A stretch of 14,643 nt of DNA from Ophiosphaerella korrae (taxonomy: Eukaryota > Ascomycota > Dothideomycetes > Pleosporales > Phaeosphaeriaceae): the NCBI GenBank assembly GCA_028456385.1, contig JALNQF010000767.1:1-14643 (forward strand), in the 5' to 3' direction. Below are positions 1-9,479 of the stretch, piece by piece. Under the pieces are notes generated by a model. That model made no database searches. It had not been told where the DNA came from and saw only the letters and a list, made by a program, of their open reading frames with translations. Both the position numbers and the translations under genes were made by a program. Numbering within the stretch: position 1 is the first letter of the stretch; each line of letters opens with the position of its first letter.

Positions 1-45
1 TTAGGCTAAGTAATATAGTATAGTAGAATACGTAACTATTTAGTA

Positions 46-73
46 GTAAACGCTCTAGAGTAAACGCTCTAGA
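46..73. repeat. 14-bp tandem repeat, two copies
   Basis: The unit GTAAACGCTCTAGA occurs twice head to tail (46-59 and 60-73) and is followed by a degraded third start (GTAAGCGCTTA). Each unit contains the palindrome CTCTAGAG at its junction with the next. It is short, lies in AT-rich mutated DNA and has no visible gene beside it. It could be part of a degraded LTR or simply a local slippage product. Confidence 0.6.
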
Positions 74-299
74 GTAAGCGCTTAGGAATAAACACTAGAT
101 AGTAAGTATATAGGAACGTTAATAGACCTTTATAGACTATTGTATTTAATCTCTTCTTTACTTCTTATCCTAATAGAGTATTACAACTAATACTTTAATT
201 AGATTCTTATCTATCTATTAATACTTATATACCTTATAATACTCTAATAAGAGCTAACTATTAATTAAGTTAAGTAACTAACTTATTTATTAACCTTAC

Positions 300-1700
300 C
301 CGTCTTATAGAAGCCTACTTACCCTCGTTACTCTTACTAGTTCTAAGGACTTAATATATATATACTATTTCTTTTAGCTATACTTTTATTCTTTTTTTTA
401 TTACTACTACTCTATTCTATTATAAGAACTATCCTACTCTCTACTTACTAAAAAGATATATATAGTAGTTATCTTTATAATAAAAGGTCTAGTAGAGTAT
501 TATACACTATATTTTTTTACTTCTAGCTACTTTCTTTTAAGGTTTAGTTTATACTTTTATTACTTCTTTCTTATTCTTAGTTATTTTTAACTATATTTCT
601 TTCTTTAGGTCTTTACTTCTATAATCTTTTATAAAGTATCTTAGTTTCCTATATTTATAATATACTATATCCTTCTTTTGTTTTAAATAGTAGTCTTTTA
701 CGTAGTAGCCTTTTTTACTAAAACTAAAGTATATAAAGTCTTTCTTTTTTTAAGTTTTTTTTTATCTTTATTAGCGTTTAGAATTATAAAGTCTCTAGTA
801 TCTTAGTTTCTAGACTATCTTTTATACTTATTCTTCTTCTATTTCTAAAGATTATTATCTATTTATATTACGTATTATTTTAGAGCTTCTAGTATCCTTG
901 GTTTTTCTATATAGATTATTTTATATTAGATTTTTAAGTTTAACTCTTATTTAAATTATAATAATAAAGCTAACTTATTCTATTCTATATTTTATAATAG
1001 TTATTTAAACTATTATATATATTTAGGAATACTTTTATTTTATATAAGCTTCTTAAGCTTTTCTTTAGCTTATTAAGTAATATCTATATCTTTAAATACT
1101 ACTCTTATTTATTTAGTAAAGTATTTATAACTTCTAAAGATAGCTCTTGTTTTATCTTTCTATATTCTTAGAGCGTATATTATATAGTCTATCTAGTAAA
1201 GCTTAAACTATCTTATTATATCTTCTTCGAGATATATTCTAATATAGATTACTTTCTTATCTTCTTTATTAAAGTATAGTATCTATATATTAATCTAAAG
1301 TTATACTAATATTATAAAAGGTCTTAGTTTCTCTCTTATTCTATTAAACTTCTTAAGTATAGGTATCTTAGGTAGTTTCTTTATTACACTTATCTCTAGT
1401 CTTTAAGTAATTTATTCTATCTAGTTTTATCCTTCTATAATAGCTTTAATTTATACTTTATTCTACTTTATATAATCTTATAGTTATTTATTCTACGTTT
1501 CTAAGGCGTTAATTACTATCTTTATATCTTCTTTTTCTAAGATTAAGTTATTTAGGTAGTCTTTAATTACCTTCTATATAGTATTATCTAATTTATAACT
1601 ACTTAGGGGTACTTTAACTCCTTTCTTAGTTAAACTTTCTACTATTATATTAGCTATACTATACGCTACTTATACTTTACTTCTCTTAATATCTAAATTA
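300..1700 (-). pseudogene. gag: RIP-degraded Ty3/gypsy-type gag remnant
   Basis: Read on the minus strand in one frame, this stretch gives a Lys/Arg/Gln-rich protein-like sequence with many TAA/TAG stops that are easily explained as mutated CAA/CAG (Gln) or TGG (Trp). Two CCHC zinc-knuckle skeletons lie in frame at 690-731 and 621-662. Further downstream (426-505) the frame shows stop-T-F-Y-Y-K-D-N-Y, then I-Y, then K-stop and G. With stops read as Trp/Gln, and Tyr as mutated Cys/His, this fits the W-T-x-C-Y-x-D-x-C-x-x-H-x-x-x-K-Q-x-x-G motif I associate with the Gag C-terminus of fungal gypsy elements. The N-terminal half (about 800-1700) is helical-looking and basic but not specifically recognised. 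Ends are approximate; no ATG start survives. The pol of this element would lie left of position 1. It could also be another gypsy or copia lineage, since the assignment rests on the knuckles and the C-terminal motif. Confidence 0.55.
621..731 (-). other. Two adjacent CCHC zinc-knuckle remnants in the minus-strand gag
   Basis: On the minus strand, 731-690 reads Y-F-S-F-S-K-K-G-Y-Y-V-K-D-Y and 662-621 reads Y-Y-K-Y-R-K-L-R-Y-F-I-K-D-Y. In both, positions 1, 4, 9 and 14 are Tyr or Phe. A CX2CX4HX4C knuckle would show Tyr at these sites after TGC/TGT to TAC/TAT and CAC/CAT to TAC/TAT changes; the single Phe needs one extra change. Nine codons separate the two knuckles. Zinc knuckles of Gag bind the element's RNA. 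None of the original metal ligands is left, so this is a fossil of the domain. Confidence 0.6.
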
Positions 1701-1741
1701 GTAAAGTATAATAGGGTTACCTATTATTAACTATAAGTAAC

Positions 1742-2340
1742 TACTAGAGAGTATTAGTAGATTTAGAAGTAATAATAAAAGCTTATATTATAATTAGTAA
1801 TAACTATAAATAATAGTTAATTTATATATACAATAATAAGTATTAGCGTTCTAGGTTAGAGATTAGATTACTAATACTATCCTAATAATACGCATTTCTA
1901 TTAGCTATATACTTAGTACTTTCTTAGCACTTCGTAACTTTATATTTACTAAGATCGCGAATTTATAAAGTTAGCTTTATAAATTTATTATATATCTCTA
2001 TTGTAGTTAGTTTTCTAATTAAGTTTGTTATCCTAAGGGTTATTACCTTACTCTTCCTATACTTTGTTAGTAACTAAGCTTAGACTAATTAGTTCTATCT
2101 CGATTTCTCTTGTTACTATTGTAACAACTTATAGTAGCTTAAGTAATAATAGGCTAGGTAACTCTCGCTTTATATATAAATAGTATAAATATCGCCTATA
2201 GTACGAGTAGAGATATATTTAAAGAATTTACTTAGGATCTAACTTAAATACCTTTTATTATTTAAGGTAATAAATAGCTTCTAGCTAGCTAGGTAAACTA
2301 AGCTAATAAGCTTATATATACGCTATTAATATATATATTA
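1742..2340. other. AT-rich mutated DNA, no recognised gene
   Basis: No reading frame on either strand could be matched to a protein family, and stops are dense in all six. This interval lies upstream of the minus-strand gag, where that element's leader and 5' LTR would be expected, but without a second LTR copy in the window that cannot be tested. The only structure I see is the hairpin at 1960-1985. Confidence 0.5.
1960..1985. repeat. Perfect inverted repeat, 11-bp arms, 4-nt loop
   Basis: The arms AATTTATAAAG (1960-1970) and CTTTATAAATT (1975-1985) flank TTAG. In DNA this AT-rich some short palindromes are expected by chance, but an exact 11-bp arm with a short loop is noticeable. No U-tract or gene end makes it a terminator. 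Confidence 0.7.
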
Positions 2341-2355
2341 AGGAGAAAGGAGATA
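2341..2355 (+). other. Purine-only run, possible old polypurine tract
   Basis: AGGAGAAAGGAGA followed by TATC is an uninterrupted purine run inside strongly pyrimidine/purine-alternating DNA. Such a run just before TATC (possibly from TGTC) could be the polypurine tract and LTR start of an older plus-strand retroelement. No matching LTR or pol was found to its left on the plus strand, so this is only a candidate. Confidence 0.2.
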
Positions 2356-2441
2356 TCTAAGATACTATATAGACTAAGTAGTATTACATTTATTACTATA
2401 ACTACTAAGTAGTTTATAGACGTTAACAATCTTACTTAGAG

Positions 2442-2466
2442 TACTATAGCTAGTCTAGCTATAGTA
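2442..2466. repeat. 25-bp palindrome with 12-bp arms
   Basis: The arm TACTATAGCTAG (2442-2453), a single T, and the exact reverse complement CTAGCTATAGTA (2455-2466) form a near-continuous palindrome. It sits in unrecognised AT-rich DNA. It may be a relic of a transposon end or MITE, or a by-product of CTAG/TATA enrichment by RIP. Confidence 0.7.
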
Positions 2467-2667
2467 GTTATATGCTAAGGAGGTAGTTATAATTATAATA
2501 TTAAATTAGGACGTTTAAGGCGTTATAATTACTACTATTAAATTGAAATTATAAAATTAACTCTAGCGTCGTGAATATTATCTATAATAAGGACTTAAAG
2601 AACTATTTTTAGTACTAATACGTAGAGGGTCTAATATCGCTAGATATTACTCGTGTTATATAGTACT

Positions 2668-2712
2668 ATAACAATTATTAAGATAGACCTAGCTAGGTTA
2701 TATAATTGTTAT
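2668..2712. repeat. Nested inverted repeat (10-bp arms around a 12-bp palindrome)
   Basis: ATAACAATTA at 2668-2677 is the reverse complement of TAATTGTTAT at 2703-2712. The 25-nt interval between them contains the perfect palindrome ACCTAGCTAGGT (2687-2698). The nesting would allow a cruciform or a hairpin with an internal stem. No terminal target-site duplication was recognised, so a MITE is not demonstrated. Confidence 0.6.
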
Positions 2713-2724
2713 TATAGGGGGCCC

Positions 2725-2967
2725 TTAAAGGAAGAGATAGTCTAACGCTAGTAGTACCTTACTATAGAGGAGAAGAAAGCTCTTATTATATTCTTACTAC
2801 TAATATCTACTTTTAGATAACCTATCTATATTAAGTATATATAAGCCGATATTATTATATAATTTAAGAATTAGTAATCTCTTATAAATATATAGCTATA
2901 GGCTACCTTCTATCTTAAATAGATAATTAATATTATATGCACTTCTATAAATAATTTCTTTATATAC
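2725..2967 (-). pseudogene. Low-stop minus-strand stretch, unrecognised ORF remnant
   Basis: In one minus-strand frame, 81 codons from 2967 down to 2725 contain only four in-frame stops (one single, one cluster of three), with stop-free runs of roughly 20-30 codons. The reading is rich in Leu, Tyr, Lys and Arg. I recognise no family, and an alternative plus-strand reading over the same bases is almost as open. It may be a decayed transposon protein; I cannot say which. Confidence 0.2.
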
Positions 2968-5679
2968 TTACTAAGGCTTCTAGTATATACTAACTCTAGC
3001 CTTTAGTACTACCTATTATTAACCTTCTATAAGTAAACTAAATAAGTATACTAAAGAACTAGGTTTAAGCTTTTATAAAACGCTATCCTAAACTTAAAGT
3101 AAAAAAGATTAAGTCTATAGATTAGAAACGCTATAAGATATATAAATAGAATAAAGTTACTATCTTAGTGCTATTTATTAATATATAGATTAGGAGTAAG
3201 GAGTTACTATAAATAAGTAAATTAGAAGGTAATAAAATAGAGGTAGAGTAAGATAGACCTATAGATATATCTCTAGAGAGATAGAATAGTAATATATTAG
3301 TTCCTATTTAGTTCTTGTAACTAAGTTACTTATAATTAACTTATAGCTACCTTTTTAGTTATAACACTCTATTACGAAATACTAATCCTAAAGCGTATTT
3401 ACTAGTTAGGCTATAGATAAAAGAGTATTATATCTATTTATTTTCTCCTATTTAAAATCTTTGTAGTAGATTAAACTCTTAGAAAGAAAGAGATAGTACT
3501 TTTATCTATAGGTCTTCTTCTACTATATATTAGAATAGTATATTAACCTCCTAGTTAGTAATAAATAGTACTTTCGTCTATATCTAACTATCTTCTTAAA
3601 GAACTAACAACGATTTTAAAGCAAAGTCTACTTTATAGTTAAAGTTACTATAGTTATTAGTTAGGTTATATATTATATACTATAACCTACTATATAAAAT
3701 CTTATTAAGCGTATATACTAAGTAACTTTTAAGTTTTCTAAAAATCTCTTTTATATATAGACGTAGTTTTCTAACGTCTTCTAGCTAATAATATTTCTAG
3801 CTATACTACTTATAATCCTCTTTCTTTACTAAGTTATTTTCTCTAACCCTAGTAAAGAACTTAGAATTAGTGTTATTATTATAAATAGCTAACTTACTAT
3901 TTCTTCTATCTTTATAGATTTATCTATAGTACTATCTATTACTCTATAGTTAGTAGCTATAAGAAGTACTAGAGCTTATTCTTATATTCTTAGTAACCTC
4001 TATTATAATAAGTATAGAAATAATATTTTACTCTATCCTTAAAGAAAAGAGTAATATATATACTAGTACTTATTATAAAAGGGAAAAGAGTACGTATTCC
4101 TAGACTTAAAAGGATTATATTTAATAGTAGTAGGCTTAAGAAGTAATTAATAGAAAACTAGTTTATATAAAGATAAAAGTAATAAGGGTACTTAATAACT
4201 TATATAGACTCTATTAACACTATTATATATATATAGTTATATAGAGAAATACTTTATAAGGTATCTAATTTACCTAAGATTAAGGATAAAGAAGCCTATT
4301 TATATTATAACTTGTTATAAAAAGTAAAGGAGCTAACTTAATTATATATTTCTAGTAGACTATACTAAGTATTATTTCTCTTTTACTATCTACTTAATAC
4401 TATTTATAAGCTATATAGCCTCTTTTTATATAAACTTATATAGCTTATAAATAAAGGAGCTTTAGAACTATTACTAGACGCTACGCTCTTCTTACCTAGG
4501 TATAGTTATAGTAAACAAACTATTAGCTATACTATTACTACTTAGGTAATATAACGATAAACTAGCTTTACTCTACTTTCTCCTAATTCTTACTTATTAT
4601 ATTATTATTTACTATCTATAGCTTAGTATAGTAGTTATCCTCTCTAGTATTATATATAGGTTAGGTCTAGCTAAAGATAAAATATAAGCTATTGCCCTAT
4701 ATAGCTATATTACTTTAGCTTAGCCTCTTAGTAGAGAAGTAAGAAGTAGTATAATACTAATCTTATAACTATAGACTCTACTAAAATACTTTTATACTTA
4801 ATTTTAGCTCTTAGTTATTTATATAAGATATAAGAATAGAAAGGATTATCTTTTATATTGCCTCTTTAATAGTATACGTATTAAATATAAAGTCTAACTT
4901 GTAGAGCGCTATTATACTATTCTAGAATAATAGCTTACTAGTTTTTAGATTAGATTATACAAGCGCTATACTATAAGTCTAAGAACCTTAGGTATAAAGA
5001 GCTACTCCTTTACGTTCTAGAGATTAATTAGTATAGTTCTCTCTTAATTTATTATCTAATTACATCCTAATATATCTTATATCGAAGATATAGTAGTATA
5101 CGTTCCTAGGTATACTAAGAACTAGCTTTCTACGTTCTAAGAAGATAAAATAGAGTACTACGTAACTTCTACTACTTCTAAGAGTATATTAGATACGTAA
5201 GTCCTATTTACTATAGCGTAAGATAGCACTAACCTTTAGTAGTATAGACTCTATCTTTCTAGATCTAAATTAATATATTTCTCTAGAGCTTTTTAGCCTT
5301 AGTATAATCCTAATAGTTAATACTCTTAAAGTATACTACTATTATAGAGACCTTATAGAATACTTATTTAAACCCTATATTGTAATAGTATCTACAACTA
5401 TTATAGGAAATTAGCTTAGTTATTCTATAAGTCTTCTCGTACAATTATAGCCTAGTATAAGCTTATTATCTTCTATAAGTAGTAAATTCTTTCTTAGAGA
5501 GAATTTAACAATTATAGATAATATAGCTTTAGAAAAAGAGTAGTATAATTTAGCTTTATAAAGATAGCATATAAGGAATAAATAGACTATATAGGTTCTA
5601 TAATTTACACTTATTTAATCTATAAGTACTAATATTAGCTATAGAGCTAAGTATTATACAAAGAAAAAAGCTTAAATAG
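2968..5679. other. Long AT-rich RIP-degraded tract, no recognised gene
   Basis: This is 2.7 kb with nearly no TG or CA and with TAG/TAA in all frames. I read parts on both strands. Several frames give protein-like fragments (a lysine/glutamate-rich plus-strand stretch around 3100-3300; plus and minus readings over 4200-5650), but no motif of a reverse transcriptase, transposase, helicase or recombinase could be fixed. It is most likely one or more older transposon copies mutated beyond reading. No LTR pair or terminal inverted repeat was found that would delimit them. Confidence 0.5.
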
Positions 5680-5940
5680 AAGTACTATAGTATTATTAGA
5701 TTTAAAAGAGGTTATAGTAGTTTAATAAAAAGGCTTTTTTGTAATAGCTATATAAGGGCCTTATTAGAGAGAGATACTAAGGCTTTTAGAAAAGCTCTTT
5801 TTTAGATTAATTACTTATAACTTAATAGTACTAGGTATAAACTAAGTAGATTAATCTTACTATCTATCTCTAGCCCTACGCTCTATCTATATATCTACAA
5901 TATAGTAGTCTTAGCTAGGTCTCTTAAGATAGTAGTAAGC
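5680..5940 (+). pseudogene. Low-stop plus-strand stretch abutting the LTR, unrecognised
   Basis: Plus-strand codons from 5680 to 5940 contain only two stops (5803-5805 and 5818-5820) in 87 codons, giving two stop-free runs of about 40 codons, before TAG at 5941. The reading is Arg/Lys/Leu-rich. It ends just before the retrotransposon's 5' LTR at 5958, so if it is a real remnant, the insertion cut or bordered it. No family recognised, and the minus strand is also fairly open here. Confidence 0.2.
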
Positions 5941-5957
5941 TAGATCTTTAATACCTA

Positions 5958-5979
5958 TATAAGGGAGTTATCCCTTATA
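5958..5979. repeat. Inverted repeat at the LTR left end
   Basis: TATAAGGGA (5958-5966) and TCCCTTATA (5971-5979) are perfect complements around GTTA. The same 22 bp occur at 14362-14383. If the ends were TGTAAGGGA and TCCCTTACA before mutation, this would be a short palindrome that begins with the canonical LTR dinucleotide. It could be an integrase recognition end or a protein site. Confidence 0.8.
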
Positions 5980-5997
5980 TCTCTTATTTTCGCACTA

Positions 5998-6148
5998 ATG
6001 TTAGTAAGTTTGCAACTTACTAACATTGCAAACTTACTAACATTACAAACTTACTAACATGTTAGTAAGTTTGCAACTTACTAACATCGCAAACTTACTA
6101 ACATTGCGAACTTACTAACATGTTAGTAAGTTTACAACTTACTAACAT
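5998..6148. repeat. LTR array of 11-bp inverted-repeat cores, 10 copies
   Basis: The core GTTAGTAAGTT and its complement AACTTACTAAC occur ten times in 151 bp, in the order F R R R F R R R F R. Each F-R pair makes a hairpin with a 3-nt loop (TGC or TAC). The single R copies are separated by ATTGC, ATTAC, ATCGC or similar spacers. Repeats in this position of an LTR can act as enhancer or silencer sites. The retained CA and TG are all in ACA, GCA, TGT or TGC context. Confidence 0.95.
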
Positions 6149-6186
6149 TCAACTATCTTTCTACTTTTAGTTAGCGCTTAGTAAGC

Positions 6187-6208
6187 TACTAGGTATATAT
6201 ACCTAGTA
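6187..6208. promoter_or_regulatory. 22-bp perfect palindrome with TATATATA core, candidate LTR TATA box
   Basis: The segment is its own reverse complement over 22 bp, with CTAGG/CCTAG arms around TATATATA. The same sequence lies at 14618-14639 in the other LTR. A TATA-rich core about 240 bp into the LTR is in a reasonable place for the U3 promoter. That role is inferred from position; the palindrome itself is directly visible. Confidence 0.5.
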
Positions 6209-6301
6209 CTTATTTAGATAGCTTTATTTACTATTTACTCTTTTTAGTTAATTGTTAAAACTACCATATTAAGTTATCTTGCGTAAAGTCTACCTTATAC
6301 A

Positions 6302-6601
6302 ATAGTAGATCTTTGCAAATATTTTGCTTTTATAGGCCTCTCTATAACCTAGAACTACGCTAGTAGCCTTCTTACCCGCGCTAGAGTTACCGCAAGATAG
6401 CTAATTGTAGCTAACTCTTAATTAAGCCTAGCTAGCTAAAAAGAACTACACCGCTAGGAATTAGATCCTACCTTAGCTACAGCGCGCTAAGTAGCCCCTT
6501 GAGTTTACTATATTATAGTTCTAGTCGAGGTTTCTAGCGCTCCCTTTTTACTAGTACTAGCGCTAACGTTCTAGAAAGAAATACGTACTAAAGAAGAGTA
6601 G
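6302..6601 (+). other. Retrotransposon leader; possible primer-binding site at its start
   Basis: This interval lies between the estimated LTR end and the gag frame. The primer-binding site of an LTR element normally begins with TGG, and all TGG in the element are mutated. TAGTAGATCTTTGC, just after the estimated LTR end, could come from TGGTAGATC and is my best candidate, but a second TAGTAGCC at about 6370 is possible. I could not match either to a particular tRNA. No other gene is seen here. Confidence 0.3.
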
Positions 6602-7849
6602 TTTAACTACCTTATAGGTTATAAAGCTTTAGCTTACACCTACTACGTATACCTAGGCAAGGGCGTACTTACACTAGGTATTAAACCTAGGTAGTAGCGC
6701 TAGAGAAGGAAAAGACCCCTAAACCTACGCAAATTACTAGCGCTTAATTTACAAGAACTAAGTAATAAAGCGCCCTAGACCCTACTAAAACCTTTACTAG
6801 CTAGCGCTAAAGATCTAAATCTCTACAAACTAATAGCTAAACGCACTAATACAGCACACAACTACTACAACTTAGCTTATTATACTACAACTTAGTTACA
6901 CAAAAAATCTTCTATCCCCTTAAAAGCTAGCTTCTTAAACTAAAATAATACTAGCTTACAACCTCTTTATTACTAGAACTAAGCACACTTACAAGACAAA
7001 GACACGCTACAAATAGTAGACTATAGATCTAGTAAGGAACTAAGAGAACGCTCTAGAGCTACTATACCGCAAAAAATCTATAAAACACGCGCTAGAACTA
7101 GGTCCCTAGAAAAACAGACCTAAGGACTTACTGTACTAACCGCTCTAACAAAAAAAGTACTAAGCAACTTCTAATAATATCTTAAGACCTCCTTATAGAA
7201 AGATAAAGGAAAATAGGTAATAGACCCTAAATCCTTTATTTAGCTAAGACTACCTAGTAAACTTAATTTCTAACCTAACATAATTCCCTAACAAGCACTA
7301 GGCGCCTTCCTAGCTAACAGCTCTATAATAGACTTAGCTGCTCCTAACTAACCTATCGTAGAAGAATTTAACCTAGATACAGACCCTACCTACTTTAACT
7401 AAGGCAGCCCCCTAAGGCACAGACTAGTTACTAAGGTCCCTTTTAACAACTAGACTGTATTAAACAACTTAATCGACGACGCCTAACTAAACGTTAGCTA
7501 AGTATTATTACCTTAGCCTACACCTAAGCTTAAGATCCTAGAAGAGCTAAGAGATAACTTACTGTTAAACGCTACAATTAACAAAGACCTACTACTAAGA
7601 ATAGTCTTTATATCTTAGGACAAACTTAAGAAATTACTCACTAAGTTCGCTAAGCTCTAACCCTCGTTTTGTACCCTACTACTAACCTTACACTAAGGAA
7701 TTAAAGATAACAAACCTAGTAATTACTTATCTCTTAGAGAATTTACCCTAGCTAGAATAGTATTATACCTAGTAGTCGCAAATACCTAGATACAGGACAC
7801 AATCGACGTAGTAAACAAACAAAACTAGAGGCTTATAGCTAAGGTAAGT

Positions 7850-8080
7850 AAATTAGATAAATAACTCTCTTAATAAGACAACTAATTAGCCTAACTCTAA
7901 GAACGCCTAGTACAATTACTACTAGACTACAACTATATTATAGAGTAACACAACGCCTTAGGCTAAAGAGCTACCTAGTATAAAGCCCTATAGGAAGAAG
8001 CTACGGCAAAATATAACTACCTACGCAAAGTAGCAATCTACTAAGAAGACCTAATAGCTAAACAAACTAAGCTAGAAACT
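7850..8080 (+). other. Coiled-coil-like segment within gag
   Basis: In the gag frame this segment alternates Leu/Ile with Glu, Lys, Arg and stop codons that would be Gln before mutation (for example E-R-L-V-Q-L-L-L-D and E-E-A-T-A-K-Y-N-Y-L). The spacing of hydrophobic residues suggests heptads. Coiled coils could support Gag multimerisation. The assignment depends on reading TAA/TAG as former CAA/CAG. Confidence 0.5.
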
Positions 8081-9055
8081 TTTAACTTTAATATACTAGC
8101 GTAGAAAGATATAGAACTACCTTACACTAGGATCTTACTATAAGGCTAGTAACCTAGCTTCCTTAAAAGAGAGTTCGAACCCTAAGTACTAGTAGTAGGC
8201 TGCTACATCTTTAATAGAGAAGAGTTTACCCTAACTCTCTTCCTAACTAGTATCTAAGAGCTAGCCTTTAATTTTTACTAGTATAAAGAATAAGAAGACT
8301 ACTCTATAAAACCCCTACAATTTTTAGGTATAGAACGCTACGTAGACGTTACATCCTTTATCTAGTCTATATACGATTACTTTATTACTAATAGAAAAAA
8401 ACACATTAGCTTATAAACCTAAGCTAACGTTATTATACGCTACTGTATAGGATTAGCTCGCCTATACCTTACTATCCTAAACAGTGTTACTTACCTATAC
8501 TAAGAAGAATTTACATATTTCTTTACACTTTTTTACTAATTTAGTAATATAGACGTAGTAGGATTAGGAGAAGTACGCTATAAAACCCTAGAAATAGCTA
8601 AATTTAGACTAGATTAACTAATCTACAAAACTACCTAGTTAGTATAGGCTAAATTCCTCTCTAAATTTAACAACATTAGCCTTAAACTATAATAGAACTT
8701 ATAGCTATACAATATCCGCCTTTAAAAAAAGCTACAACCCTAGCTTAAGAAGGCTACTAGTACTGCCCCTAGTATCTATAATAGCCCCACTAAGTTTTAA
8801 AAGATAATCTTAATATTAGAAAATAAAGTAAATAATTACGACCTAGATATAGGCCCTAGGTAAACCTAGCTTCGTACCCTAGCGCCTACAAGAGCTAAAC
8901 TAAGAGCGCGGACACAAAACTTTAAGGAAGAACTAGCTATAACCTTATAAGAACTAAAATACTATTAACTATAACTAGAAGGCGTATTTAGAAGAACATA
9001 CCTAACTAGCGAAAAGGCTACTACAATTAAAACTAAGAACCCTAAAACAATTTTA

Positions 9056-9097
9056 TACTAGGGCTATAGAAAGATAGGCGTTAGGAAGCTAGACTAC
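9056..9097 (+). other. CCHC-like zinc-knuckle remnant at the Gag C-terminus
   Basis: The gag frame reads Y-stop-G-Y-R-K-I-G-V-R-K-L-D-Y here. Positions 1, 4 and 14 are TAC/TAT, as expected from mutated Cys codons, giving CX2C and X9C spacing. Position 9, normally His, is Val (GTT), which RIP alone does not explain. It is therefore either a divergent knuckle or a chance resemblance, though its place just before pol is right. Confidence 0.45.
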
Positions 9098-9479
9098 ACT
9101 ACTTGTAAACAAACAAAAGCTACTAGATCTAAGATACCTACTAACGCTACAAACTACTATATAGCCGCCTACATAGTAATAGACTCTAAAATAAACATAG
9201 AAATAGAGGACTAATTCTTTAAATATAACCCCTAACTAAATATAGAGCTAGAACTAGAGCCTAACTTAGACTAGGATTTAGAAAACGACGTTCCCTAGGC
9301 CTAAAGCCTTAACCTAGAGATTACACAAACTAGAAGAGCGCAATTAACTACTAAAGTATAAACCCTAGCATAGCTATGTCCTATACACTTACCTATAGAA
9401 CATAGATAGTCTAGTACAAGAAACTACTAACTAATCTAATAGAAGCTAAGCTAAACTAATTCTTATTTACTAGCTTCCT

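Larger units (their letters stand above)
5958..6301 (+). repeat. 5' long terminal repeat (right end estimated)
   Basis: The left end is set by the start of identity with the copy at 14362, directly after the polypurine tract there. The TATAAGGG start is probably TGTAAGGG before mutation, giving the usual TG end. The right end is not fixed, because the 3' copy is truncated after 282 bp (equivalent to 6211 here). I place it tentatively near 6301, where CCTTATACA resembles a mutated complement of the start, giving about 344 bp. The LTR contains a terminal hairpin, an array of inverted-repeat cores (5998-6148) and a TATA-centred palindrome (6187-6208). It would hold the promoter and polyadenylation signals. 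Confidence 0.8.
6602..9390 (+). pseudogene. gag: gag of the chromovirus, stop-riddled, unusually long
   Basis: One plus-strand frame (codons starting at 6602, 6605 and so on) stays protein-like for about 930 codons, with stops at about 9% of positions, mostly explicable as CAA/CAG or TGG before mutation. Codons 7850-8080 read as a Leu/Glu/Gln/Lys-rich, heptad-like coiled coil if stops are taken as Gln. From about 8290 to 8720 comes a block resembling a retrotransposon Gag capsid region (aromatic- and Leu-rich helices). At 9056-9097 is a CCHC-like knuckle. Gag forms the particle shell and packages RNA. About 930 residues is two to three times the usual length for gypsy Gag, and the basic N-terminal 400 codons match nothing I know. 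No start ATG survives; the left end is where the frame becomes convincing. Pol follows in the -1 frame. Confidence 0.7.

Noticed and set aside
1960..1985. Intrinsic transcription terminator
   Set aside because: The stem is AT-only apart from its end, no T-run follows in a gene context, and the organism appears to be a eukaryote.
4081..5940. A long plus-strand gene (for example a recombinase or helicase remnant) in frame with 5680-5940
   Set aside because: The frame has about 14% stops, more than the confirmed pol frame, and the minus strand over the same bases reads equally well. No catalytic motif could be placed, so I kept only the low-stop end as a weak candidate.
1..5957. Fungal mitochondrial DNA because of the very low GC
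   Set aside because: No mitochondrial genes, tRNAs or intron motifs are seen. The CA/TG depletion and retrotransposon remnants point to RIP-mutated nuclear DNA.
5998..6148. CRISPR-like array
   Set aside because: Cores are 11 bp, occur in both orientations and have spacers of only 2-6 bp. The array lies inside an LTR and is duplicated in the other LTR.
5998..6148. Telomere-type repeat because of the TTAG motif
   Set aside because: The unit is not a tandem TTAGGG-like repeat; it is an interrupted inverted repeat inside a retrotransposon LTR.
6260..6301. Exact 5' LTR right end and tRNA-matched primer-binding site
   Set aside because: The 3' LTR is cut before this point, and mutation has removed all TGG, so the boundary and the tRNA could not be established; only an estimate is given.
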